DNA from: Candidatus Sphingomonas phytovorans
GTDB lineage: Bacteria; Pseudomonadota; Alphaproteobacteria; Sphingomonadales; Sphingomonadaceae
NCBI GenBank assembly: GCA_029202385.1
Contig: CP119314.1
Coordinates: forward strand, 3,102,501 to 3,166,500
Direction: 5' to 3'
Length of the DNA: 64,000 nt
In this document: positions 19,701 to 26,923 of the stretch, piece by piece
Layout of the letters: the number at the start of each line of letters is the position of its first letter
Position numbering within the stretch: the first letter of the stretch is position 1
Position numbers and translations under genes: made by a program
Notes under the pieces: generated by a model
Databases searched by the model: none
What the model saw: the letters and a program-made list of their open reading frames with translations, nothing else
Told to the model about the DNA's origin: nothing

Positions 19701-22700
19701 TATTGCGCGGAAACGACCGTCCCGACCACCCCGCTGCTGGTGGCATTCGCGGTCGTGCCGTGGGTTTCGACAAGGCGGTCCAGACGATCATGGACGTAGA
19801 TGGTGGTGCGCTCTTCGGCGAGGCCCGCGGCCTCGACCATGCTGGTGCGGTTGCCGCGCGAATCATACCCATAGCTGTTGGTGACGGTCGTCGCCTGGAC
19901 GGTGCCGTCGGACTTCACCGAAGAGACCGGCAGGGTTTCCGAGAGCAGAAGGCCTCGTTTATCGTAGGCATAGCTCGTCGTGTACAGCGCGGCGTTGCCG
20001 GCCCCGGCGACGCTGGCGAGCTTGTTGACGACCGTCGCGCGTTGGCCGAGCGCGGTGTAGGTATATTGCTCGTAATAACCGAGCGCGTCTGTCGACCGGG
20101 TAATGCGGCCCATGCGATCATATTGGAAGCTGGTCGTTGCATCCCTCCCGGCGTCCGCCGTGACTGTCGGGAGCGTCGTGGTGCTGGCCGGGTTGTCGGC
20201 CCTGTTGGCGCGGCGGGTGACCGAGATCGCCTCGCCCCGCGCATTGTAGGTCGTTTCGGTGACATAATCTTCGGCGTCACGCGTTGCGACGACCTGGCCG
20301 CGACGATTGTAATAGCTGTAGCTGGTCGCGTCCTTGAGCGCGTCGGGAGTATAGCCGGGCAGGGTCGCGACATCGCCGGCGCCGGTCGCCTTGTTGGCAC
20401 GGCGCGTGATCGACACGATGTTGCCGGCGGCGTCATACGCCATCTCGGTGACATAGCCCTCCGCGTTGCGGGTGGTCGTTACCTGGCCGCGCCGGTTGTA
20501 ATAGGTGAAGCTCGTCGCATCCCTGCTCGCGTCGGCGGCATAGACCGGCAGCGTCGCGGGGTCGGCGGTGTTGGTCGCCCTGTTCGCGCGACGGGTGACC
20601 GACACCGTCTGGCCGAACGCGTCATACGCGATCTCGGTGACATAGCTTTCAGCGTCGCGCGTCGTGGTGACCCGGCCGAGCCTGTCATAATAGGCGTAAC
20701 TGGTCGCGTCGCTGGCAGGGTCAGCCACATAGACCGGCGGCGTCGTGGCGTCGGCGGGATTGGTCGCCTTGTTCGCGCGCCTCGTGGTCGAGGCGACCTC
20801 GCCAAAGTTGGTATAGCTATATTCGGTGACATAGTCCTCGGCGTCGCGGGTCGCCGCGACCTGGCCGAGGATCGTGTAATAAATGTAGCTGGTCGCATCG
20901 CGGGCGGGATCGGCGACATACGCCGGCAGCGTCGGGACCGACGCGGCATTGGTCGCCCTGTTGGCACGCCGTGTGACCGAGGCGACGTCGCCGAACGCAT
21001 TATAGGTCGTCTCGGTGACATAGTTTTCGGCGTCACGGGTGGAGACGACCCGGCCGAGCCTGTCGTAATAATTGTAGCTGGCGTTGCCCAGCGCATCGGT
21101 GACCGAGACGGCATTGCCGAGACCATCATAGGCGAACCGGGTGGTCGCCTCATCGGCTGTCCCATACGCATCATGTCGCGCGATCACCCGCCCGGCATTG
21201 TCATATTCGTAGAGGGTCTGGACCTGGTCGGCGGTACCGTTTGCCCGATAGGTCGAATTCAGCGTGCCGTTGGCATTATAGGTATAGGTCGTGAGGACAC
21301 CCTCGCCATCGCTGGTCCAGGCGACCCGGCCGTCATTGTCATAGGCGGTGGAGGTGGTGGCGAAGCTGCCGGTGGCGAGCGCCTGGACGTCGGCGATCGT
21401 GGTCGCGTCGGTCGCGGCGATCGGGCTATCCCACCGCCTGGTCGTGACGGCGCGGCCTTCGGCGTCATAGTCGATCCAGGAGACATACCCCTCGGCATCG
21501 ACCGTGTAGCGCAGCTCGCCACGCGCCGTGTAATAGCTGCGGGTGACCCGGTCCGCCGCGGCGCTGGCATTGGCCGTCTGCCAGGCCGTCATCGTCGCGA
21601 GATCGGGCAAGGTCGAAGTCGGACGGCTGGCCGCGAACCGGACGGCCTTGGTGACCTGGCCGAGATTGTCGTAGCTGTATCCCGTAACCGCGCCGGTGGC
21701 GTCGATCGCATAGGCCAGCCGGTTCGAGGCGTCATAGACCGCCCAGCTCTTGCGGTTGTCTGGGTTCCCGGCGAGCGCCGCCACCGCCGCCTTGACCGTC
21801 GTGATCCGGTAGTCAGCCAGCACGCCGATCGTGCCGGCATAGTGGATCGTCTGCCGCACGACGCCAATGGCCCCGCCGGCGACACCCGAATCATAGACAT
21901 ATTCGGTGACGTGGTTCAGCCCGTCGATCTGGAACCGGAGATGGCTCTGCGCGTCATAGACATAACGCATGATCCGGTCGGCCGGGTTGGCGACGGCTGT
22001 GACGGATGCGACCAGCGCATTGAAACTACCCGTCGCGCGAAGACCAGCAGTAGTGATGGTCGCATAGCCGGTCTCGGAAACCTTGCGTCCGACATTGTCG
22101 TAGGTGATCCGGCTGAGATAGCCTTCGCCATCGAGCACGCCGATCAGCAGCCCGGCCTTGTCGTAGAAGTTGCGCGCCACGCTGTCGCGTGCAGCATCGG
22201 CGACCGGCAGTACCATCGCCGTCGGCAGCGTCGCCCTGATCGAAGCGACCTGGGTCGCGTCCAGCTTGTTGGCGTAGCGGGTCGTGCCGATCAGGCGGCT
22301 CTCGCCGTCATATTGATAGGTGGTGACGCCGCCATCGCCGTCGATCTTCTCGATCACCCGCCCCCCGGCGTCATAGACCGTCCAGGTCCACAGATCGAGG
22401 GTGGTCGCATCCGGGCGAAGCGCTGACATTTCCGGCGTCTTGGTTACGTCGGACAGGTCGTCGAACAGGGTGCCGGTGACCGGAATATTGTAGCGGACTG
22501 TCGCGACCAGGCGACTGTCCGCATCATAGCGATATTCGATCAGATTGCCGTAATGGTCGACATCGGCGATCTTCCGGCCGGTCTTGTCATAGACGCTATA
22601 CGCCTTGTGGCCCGTCGCGTCGGTGGTGACGCGCAGCTGGCCGCGCTGGTCATAGGCATAGGTGGCGGTGCCGCCGGTCACGTTGCTGCCGGAATCGGTG

Positions 22701-24775
22701 AACGATATCAGCTCGTCGGCCTTGTTGTAGACCGAAGTCTGGACATAGCCATTGGTGAGCGTGACGATCGTCTGCTGGGCTGAATCGTTGAACGCGAAGC
22801 TGGTCGTGTTGCCGTTGAGGTCGGTCGACGCGATGACGCGGCCAAGCCCGTCATACACGAACGTCTCGATGCCGAGGCCCGTCGTTGTCCGGCTGAGCAA
22901 CTGCCCCGCCTGGTCATAGACGTAATCCGTGTGGGCATAGGGCGCAGTTAAATCAGGAGAACCATTGCCAATGACCAGTGCGGTAGAAAACTCTCTCTTG
23001 AATCTTGTATTTCCTCTCGCATCGGGCAAATCTCTTAATATTACCGTACCACTTCTATCTGGAATCCCCTTGAACCAAGCATTCATCAAATCTACTGCGA
23101 TTGATTCCGATGAATTCAATGAAGAGATATCATAAAAAGCATCATTCATGAAGCATTCGCCGAACAATCTGCCGAATGTATCTCGCGTATAGTACGTTAC
23201 TCTTCCTTCAGGGTTGATATAATATGCCAAACTTCCAAATGAAAGATTACCCACTATGTCATTATATACATAACGACTGGTGTGGCTGACGATCGCCCCG
23301 CTGGCGTCCGATCCGGTGCGCGTCTCGGTCAGCACTTCGTTCCTCGCAGTATAGGTGCGCGTAACGACATTGCCGAGCCGATCGGTCGCGGTCAGGACAT
23401 TGCCCGAACCGTCATAGGTAAAGGTCGCCGCAACCCCGAGCGGGTCGATGACGGAGGAAACATTGCCGCTGCCGGCGGCGGTATAGGTGAACTGCGTCAC
23501 CTGCGCCGCCGCTCCGGCAAAGGCCGGCGGCGCCGTGATCTTCGCCAGCGAATCGTCCGCATTATAGTCGAGCCGGGTCACCTGCCCGAGCGAGTCGGTG
23601 ATGGTCGTATAACCGGCGAAATAGGCGATCGTCGTGGTGCGGGCGACCCCGGCCGCCACCGCCTGGCTGAAGGTCGAGACCCGGCCTGATCCGTCGTAAA
23701 GGATGTCGATCTGCGAACCATCGGTCTGGCTGATCGAGGCGACGCGCTTCGACGAACCATCATAGGTGTAGGTCGTGACATAGGTGGCGCCGTCGGCGAT
23801 GCTGTTGTCGTTCGGCGTCAGGTCAACGGTCACCGTCGCCAGCCGGTTCGATCCGTCATAGCCGTAACGGGTGCGAGTGAGCGTCTTGGCGACGCTTGTC
23901 ACAAGATCGGTATAGCCGGTCACGATCTGCGTGATGTTCACGCCCGACCAGACATATTCCTCATAGTCGCCATTGTGCGTGGTCACGCGGCTGAGGTTCG
24001 CGCCGCTATAGGAGAAGCTCAGCTTCTGTCCGCGGATGGTGGCCAGTTCCGTGACCCTCCAGCTCGCACCATTGTTGCTATAGACCTGGGTGAGCGGGCT
24101 GCCGCTGTTCGACCACGTCCACACGCCACCCGAATAGGCGAGATTGTCGGTGCTCGCCGTGCCAGCACTGACAATGTATTTAGAAGTCGCCGAGTCCCAG
24201 CTGTAGGTACTGCTCGTGCCGTCGGCCAGCACCCGCTTGATCGTGCTGCCCGCGGTGTTGACCGTACCGGTCAGCCCATAGACACCGTGCGCCGCGTATT
24301 TCTCGGTGTCCCACGTGTCGCCGTCGGTCCAGGTCCATACCCCGCTCGCATAGCTCAGCTTGTCATAGGCTCCCGCGCCCTCGGCCGTCCAATAGGCAGC
24401 AACCCCGCCGATCGTCTGCCAGGTATAGGCGATCTCCGATCCATCCCCCGAGACCCGCTTGACCGTGCTGCCCGTCGTGTTGACCGTACCGGTCAGCCCG
24501 TAGACACGACGGTCAGTGCTCTGGCGCCAGTTGTCGCCATTGTCGTCCGACATGTCGCCGAGGCTGTTATAGGTCCGCGCAATCTCCGAATCCTGGCCGA
24601 CCCCGACCAGGAAATCATCGCGCTGGCTGATCAGCAGGTTACCGGTCGCCGCGTTCAGCGACACCTGCTCATTGTTCCGCCCGATCGATCCCGAGCCGAG
24701 CAGGCCCGAGGACCCGAGCATCGTCCGCGACCCACGCTCGAAGCCAGCGCCAAGCCCGGTGAAAATGGAAACCAT
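13730..24775 (-). CDS. Giant RHS/YD-repeat polymorphic toxin with LysM domain and RNase-like tip
   Basis: The 3681-residue protein has no Sec signal. It starts MVSIFTGLGAGFERGS, with GGGGGA before the ATG at 24773-24775. Residues about 70-2950 are dense YD repeats (YDxxGR units) forming an RHS shell. A LysM domain (SYTVRTGDTLSSIAAQVWG) lies near residues 3010-3065, then a glycine/alanine-rich membrane-like region (about 3095-3300) that ends in AALPDVIGSTIGN, nearly identical to the second RHS protein. Beyond that point the two diverge. Residues 3460-3550 carry short IGG-x2-GI repeats. The last 130 residues hold a HALAKHLAGGEF, GTKYFLDESTRTIVI and GEATAFRP pattern, which resembles BECR-fold RNase toxins. 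The usual RHS core motif DPxGxxGG was not found. Export route is unknown. Confidence 0.9.
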   Translation of the reverse strand: MVSIFTGLGAGFERGSRTMLGSSGLLGSGSIGRNNEQVSLNAATGNLLISQRDDFLVGVGQDSEIARTYNSLGDMSDDNGDNWRQSTDRRVYGLTGTVNTTGSTVKRVSGDGSEIAYTWQTIGGVAAYWTAEGAGAYDKLSYASGVWTWTDGDTWDTEKYAAHGVYGLTGTVNTAGSTIKRVLADGTSSTYSWDSATSKYIVSAGTASTDNLAYSGGVWTWSNSGSPLTQVYSNNGASWRVTELATIRGQKLSFSYSGANLSRVTTHNGDYEEYVWSGVNITQIVTGYTDLVTSVAKTLTRTRYGYDGSNRLATVTVDLTPNDNSIADGATYVTTYTYDGSSKRVASISQTDGSQIDILYDGSGRVSTFSQAVAAGVARTTTIAYFAGYTTITDSLGQVTRLDYNADDSLAKITAPPAFAGAAAQVTQFTYTAAGSGNVSSVIDPLGVAATFTYDGSGNVLTATDRLGNVVTRTYTARNEVLTETRTGSDASGAIVSHTSRYVYNDIVGNLSFGSLAYYINPEGRVTYYTRDTFGRLFGECFMNDAFYDISSLNSSESIAVDLMNAWFKGIPDRSGTVILRDLPDARGNTRFKREFSTALVIGNGSPDLTAPYAHTDYVYDQAGQLLSRTTTGLGIETFVYDGLGRVIASTDLNGNTTSFAFNDSAQQTIVTLTNGYVQTSVYNKADELISFTDSGSNVTGGTATYAYDQRGQLRVTTDATGHKAYSVYDKTGRKIADVDHYGNLIEYRYDADSRLVATVRYNIPVTGTLFDDLSDVTKTPEMSALRPDATTLDLWTWTVYDAGGRVIEKIDGDGGVTTYQYDGESRLIGTTRYANKLDATQVASIRATLPTAMVLPVADAARDSVARNFYDKAGLLIGVLDGEGYLSRITYDNVGRKVSETGYATITTAGLRATGSFNALVASVTAVANPADRIMRYVYDAQSHLRFQIDGLNHVTEYVYDSGVAGGAIGVVRQTIHYAGTIGVLADYRITTVKAAVAALAGNPDNRKSWAVYDASNRLAYAIDATGAVTGYSYDNLGQVTKAVRFAASRPTSTLPDLATMTAWQTANASAAADRVTRSYYTARGELRYTVDAEGYVSWIDYDAEGRAVTTRRWDSPIAATDATTIADVQALATGSFATTSTAYDNDGRVAWTSDGEGVLTTYTYNANGTLNSTYRANGTADQVQTLYEYDNAGRVIARHDAYGTADEATTRFAYDGLGNAVSVTDALGNASYNYYDRLGRVVSTRDAENYVTETTYNAFGDVASVTRRANRATNAASVPTLPAYVADPARDATSYIYYTILGQVAATRDAEDYVTEYSYTNFGEVASTTRRANKATNPADATTPPVYVADPASDATSYAYYDRLGRVTTTRDAESYVTEIAYDAFGQTVSVTRRANRATNTADPATLPVYAADASRDATSFTYYNRRGQVTTTRNAEGYVTEMAYDAAGNIVSITRRANKATGAGDVATLPGYTPDALKDATSYSYYNRRGQVVATRDAEDYVTETTYNARGEAISVTRRANRADNPASTTTLPTVTADAGRDATTSFQYDRMGRITRSTDALGYYEQYTYTALGQRATVVNKLASVAGAGNAALYTTSYAYDKRGLLLSETLPVSSVKSDGTVQATTVTNSYGYDSRGNRTSMVEAAGLAEERTTIYVHDRLDRLVETHGTTANATSSGVVGTVVSAQYDARGNVIQKTDAMGARTLFYYDKLDRITVQIGATGTYSTISYGDVTGAGSTQVTRVYAVQLASLPAAGGTPPSVPAGTYRQTTSNFDKLGHLTSTVIDNVRTGSWVSGVYVTSAATTVTVSYQYDAGGNVVTTTDGNGGVIWSWFDKLDRKTAQVDQNNYLTSWTFDAEGNVLNERRHANAASEAIAIAAPPTVSANAADRVTNFTYDRNGRRLTEQRTDVEYYMLTSQSTGTLASTISSSDIAYSYNALGQVRTKTEAVDNGGSTPTITYTYDEGGRLIVESRIADPSSPSLTPTVRYFYNGLGDLTRTQQGGASADNGADRITTSEYWGGRLTGTVDAGGNPHRYYYDLAGRKTGESYERVRSDLTTLHEGLSYQYDAAGNLIRQAYGTVSSGVFTDAGDVTTLSYNAYGEVVSRGLMGFGSGTAVVQEQYAYDDAGHLWKSSAGDGVWRYYVYDANGNRTLTLEDAARAWGDLVDRASIGDVLGIATNGNENSLGSVYIDGINATVTVYDARNQATSAIQPQRQLNSGATGTATTADLMTERTYNAFGEVLTETDARGSTTSYSYNTMGRTTAVQHAGVGYETTHGSFTTIAPTEGYAYDRSGRLIGTRDANSMANPSGIWKSRLLLAGSGFGGTDALVVKEYHSDGGVRTNVYDVFGDLRDAADELNRHTINVYNKLGQLTQVTHAGGLVDNYDYDVLGQRTRHWNSFLGASDVEKTDYDVQGRIVSSVAFGGDVTTMTYSWSATTATAGLGTFGAVTQRTTYANGKWTEDVSDGFDHMVSHTDMGGRVTAFTYDSGGRLIERSGAEVQRYTYLNTGLAASISTGTMYGSVFYETAHADYSYNENSNKLTEYATIGGAVTQNASATYDALGRMTSWAEAGNGTAPAASVTWSYDASGNIRHLSQTYRVLDSYGNASATATGPEHFWYDYDSMNRVVTDRGALSGGVVVRGAKGVSLAYDAAGQRRTVLSDDYMIGYAQTWVWYPDYDPGSGHHEPMPMDPGVTGDYEYRQVNFFGQRQETYSYDNAGNLISAAIAESGYEDQGDGTVVASGAIDRSVGGGSYSYDALGRLLHQADTNAAGTVIYDNRQTYDSKGRIATQQTTQLQKSVYYGTTGTYTTTVTNSYGDGTADYALGAITSSTTSGFAIENGVYRTMPVSSTVSSYAWYEGAVQSSVVYTPDTGQPGTSFTTSYYYSGSGVFTSAIVADGQPRTITVKSDVLGQVIRRDESKNSGNTKIGGDPHEVWYRFNGRQIGFNGNNSTYDSSYAGSLVDRERTPFSGTSTGSFRFGATAGASFGDFNTRLTPVNSFQQGSSGGSYTVRTGDTLSSIAAQVWGDASLWYKIAEANGLNAASTLVEGQTLTLPGGVSKNGNSSSTFKPYDPSDAYGDTSPTTPKPQAANKNKCGVFGQILLVAIAIAVSAVTYGALTSASTTILGGIAAGAVAGAAGSIASQVVGVATGIQDSFSWKGVALGAIAGAVGGGIGEFARGATEAAKAGEALSALGKVGNFLGRGGFVSGAARGVLSSVITQGIGVATKLQSKFDFVGVAVGGMVGGVSSAINLGGFEGRIVSGAAGALAGAATRSLLDGSSFGDNILAALPDVIGSTIGNLVARQVAGGRKQSAGEKVLLAEAQKSANAPIGAAGSQTAAISSPAATEVDAQPDDVVVTARRSRVSVSGTYSPTHNIGLLENIGYTNRRPQTREENAAQTQGVTKSINSRKDLTLGQKDKALTNLYNRSSYWDSILPSNAPDVAAGIAGSASFLGIAYVGGALTIGGSGGLVISAESLSLGGSDGIYLGNDAITIGGRGGIYLGNGGISIGGTEGIYAGTGRLSIGGASGIVVDQRTFSIGGYTLWNEGAAENVGASSVANGARLGPQLLAEEVANGHALAKHLAGGEFAPLGIRTKAQFQDFVEGIVSNPATPTRYASDGTKYFLDESTRTIVISGSRGEATAFRPDYGVGWENYLNSQVPRNARLPGYDPVPRGR
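14125..14382 (-). repeat. 42-bp degenerate tandem repeats inside RHS gene
   Basis: The encoded protein repeats a 14-residue unit of the form IGG-x2-GI-[YV]-x6-[IL][ST] about six times (for example AITIGGRGGIYLGNGG). The period is 42 bp. Such short glycine/isoleucine repeats could form a small beta-solenoid linking the pre-toxin region to the toxin tip. The repeat is absent from the second RHS protein. Confidence 0.7.
20130..21085 (-). repeat. Five tandem 189-bp units in the RHS shell
   Basis: The protein repeats a unit of about 63 residues five times, with a core of YYxRxGQVxxTRDAEDYVTE, then a SVTRRANxATN segment and a DATSY end. The second RHS protein has only one equivalent (RDAENYLTKTSYNVFGEVAS). 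This is an in-frame amplification within the YD-repeat shell. Confidence 0.8.
22945..23280 (-). other. AT-rich patch inside RHS coding sequence
   Basis: Within the otherwise very GC-rich RHS gene this stretch of about 335 bp is distinctly AT-rich and uses A/T-ending codons. It remains in frame (segments DTFGRLFGECFMNDAFYDIS and DLMNAWFKGIPDRSG). The matching stretch of the second RHS gene is GC-rich and unrelated in detail. It looks like a recombined segment from another source. Confidence 0.6.
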
Positions 24776-25099
24776 GGAATCCCCCGCCCAAAGCCAACGG
24801 AAATGACGGTTGTCGTGGCTTTAGAAGGCGATCAGGAAATCCCGGCGATTATTTAGGAGTTTTTTTCCCTCAGTCCGAATGTATCTATAATATATTGAAA
24901 TATAACGATATTAACATCACCTCTTCAAAGAACCGGGAAGAATCTGGCGCCCAGTATCCCGGATGATCGCCGCGTGGTTTAGGCTATGTGGTGTCCGGAA
25001 AAAGGTGCCCCGCAGCCCGGAATGGGCGAATCTCGCGGGACACGATATGATCGCTTCCCGGACCAGCATGGCGCACGGGCAATATCATGAGGGCGAGGC
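24776..25099. other. Intergenic region upstream of RHS gene
   Basis: No gene is seen. The part at 24855-24930 is AT-rich (ATCTATAATATATTG and neighbours) and probably contains the leftward RHS promoter. The right part is GC-rich and carries the ribosome binding site GAGGGCGAGG for the gene starting at 25100. It is taken as the approximate right end of the accessory region. Confidence 0.4.
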
Positions 25100-25525
25100 A
25101 TGACGGATCACAACGCGGAACCGGCGGACGTCACCATAGGCTTCCAGGAAGCGTGGAACACGCATGACATGGAGGCTTTTGGCCAGTTGTTCCATCCCGA
25201 CGCGACGTTCGTGAACCGGTTCGGGACCTATTGGCGCGGGGTCGACCGGATCGTTGCTGGCCATGCCCATATTCACGCGACAATCTATCGCGATTCGACG
25301 CTTGCGATCGACGTGCCCGATATCGACCCCATCTCCGACGATGCGGCGATCTTGCATTTCTGGACGCGCCTCAGCGCCGGTGCCGCGCATCCGGCGGGGC
25401 CGCATCAGGTCGACACCCTGATCCTCGCGGTGGTGACCCGTCGCGATGGCGACTGGCGGATCAAGGCACTGGAGAATGTGACCCTGACCAATCCGATGAC
25501 CGGGACCGCGATCCTGCGGCCCTGA
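25100..25525 (+). CDS. SgcJ/EcaC family protein (SnoaL-like fold)
   Basis: The 141-residue protein has the SnoaL/DUF4440 cone fold signature: an early helix VTIGFQEAWNTHDMEAFGQLF, HPDATFVNRFGTYWRGVDRI, and a C-terminal sheet ending WRIKALENVTLTNPM. Members named SgcJ/EcaC are described as oxidoreductase-like or steroid-isomerase-like proteins, but most have no proven reaction. The ATG at 25100 follows GAGGGCGAGG. It is convergent with the esterase-like gene; an antisense frame of that gene runs through it but is judged spurious. Confidence 0.8.
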   Translation: MTDHNAEPADVTIGFQEAWNTHDMEAFGQLFHPDATFVNRFGTYWRGVDRIVAGHAHIHATIYRDSTLAIDVPDIDPISDDAAILHFWTRLSAGAAHPAGPHQVDTLILAVVTRRDGDWRIKALENVTLTNPMTGTAILRP

Positions 25526-25560
25526 GCCGCCGCCAGTACCGGAGATCCCGATAGTCTCGT

Positions 25561-26923
25561 TCAGCGTGCATCCACCGTCGCCTGGGGGGGGCAGCCTCGT
25601 AAAGAACCCAACGGCATCGAAGGCCGATCTCGGCGAGAGGACAAGCTCGGTCGTGAAATTGACGCGCATGGATTGATCCCGCGCGAGCCACTCCGCCGGA
25701 ACGGGTGCGCGAATGGTGCGGATATCAAGCAGGAAATGCTCGAGCCCGGTTCCTGCCAGCGCCCTGTCGATGGTGCCAGACGGCCCTTCGCCAGGCGGAA
25801 GACCCGGGCCATTGGCTGCGGCCACCATGGGAATGATCCGCAACCGGTCGTGGAGAACGCCGCGCAGATGCTGCCCCATCGCCATCGGGGGATGCGCATA
25901 GACCGACCAGATGCCGCCCCGTAGCGGCGCATTCACGATGTGCCCGTTGTGCGCGAACAGCATGACCCGGCCGGATGCCCCTTCGCGTTCAAGCACCCAG
26001 CGCACATTGTCCGCCATGGCTGAATCGCGGACGGCATCGGATTTATAGTCTTCGCGCAGGAGCGTGTCGTCGGACGAGGCAGGACGGGAGACCCGGAACA
26101 TCGCTTCCGCCTGGCCAGCAAGGATCGCGTTGCGCTTCGCCCAGGCGAAATCCTCCTCGCCGGATACCGCGATCAACCGTGTCTTTTCACGATCGAAGAA
26201 ACGAACCAGCGCCGCAAGGGCCGATCGAAAGCGCGCCCGGCTGGCGGCGGGCAGCGCCGCGTAACCCGGCAGAGTGAAGTGGCTGAGAAAAGGGTCGATC
26301 GCGGCGGCGACATGCCTTGAGCGGTCGGGGGCCGTCGCCGCCAGATAACGGATGCTGTCGTCCAGGGTGATCCGTGCATTGCGCCATTCACCGCTGCGCT
26401 CGCCGCCGCTCATGTCGATGCCGTACAGGCGAATCTTCCGCCCATGCGCGCGATCCGCATTGTAGCGATGGATCCACTCGATCAGGTCGACATTCTCGGC
26501 GAAGCGACCGAAACCCCAACTCAGGCTGTCGCGAGCAAGGTGGCGGGGGTCACCCTGCCCGCCCGCCAGATAATCCTGAAGCCGGCGCGATTCATTGAGG
26601 CCGGATTCGACGGCGATCGCGGTAAATCCATGGCGCTCGACCAGATAGCGGAACAGGCAGTTGCGGAAGGCGAGCGGTTCGTGCGCGCCATGCGCCGGTT
26701 CGCCAAGGGCAACGACACGGGCGTCGCCAATGATCGAACTGGTTTTCCGCAGGAAATTCGGGTCGGATTGTTCAGTGCAGAACGGCAGGGTCACGGCATG
26801 TTCGCGCGCCCATTCAACAAAGGCCGCCGTCCCGGTGTCGGTGCCCGGTTGCGTCAGTGCCGGCGCCCGCGCGGAGACGAGCAGGATGCTTGCCGCGAGC
26901 AGCAGGAACCGGGCTGCAATCAA
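25561..26923 (-). CDS. Erythromycin-esterase-like hydrolase, frameshift at a C8 tract near the end
   Basis: The protein (about 450 residues) begins with a signal peptide (IAARFLLLAASILLVSARAPA) and has the EreA/B family motifs ALGEPAHGAHEPLAFR, IAVESGLNESRRL and MLFAHNGHI. A TTG at 26923 overlapping the stop of the upstream gene is the best start. The natural C-terminus near FDAVGFFTRLPP is disturbed by eight consecutive G on the plus strand (25584-25591). As written, the frame runs on antisense through the SgcJ gene to 25085. One fewer base gives a stop at 25561-25563. It is the last gene of the D-amino-acid operon. Enzymes of this family hydrolyse varied esters or lactones; the substrate here is unknown. 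Confidence 0.7.

Noticed and set aside
19900..21200. Repeats in the RHS gene as a CRISPR-like array
   Set aside because: Units are 189 bp, in frame and encode conserved YD motifs; there is no short repeat/unique spacer pattern.
14828..22426. Very long open frames opposite the first RHS gene (1062 and 1348 codons on the plus strand)
   Set aside because: They are antisense to strongly coding YD-repeat sequence, have Arg/Ala/Gly-biased mirror composition and no ribosome sites. High G+C third positions on the minus strand keep the opposite frame free of stops.
25085..25560. C-terminal extension of the esterase-like protein
   Set aside because: It is fully antisense to a good SgcJ-type gene and begins only after a G8 tract; removing one base gives a natural stop.
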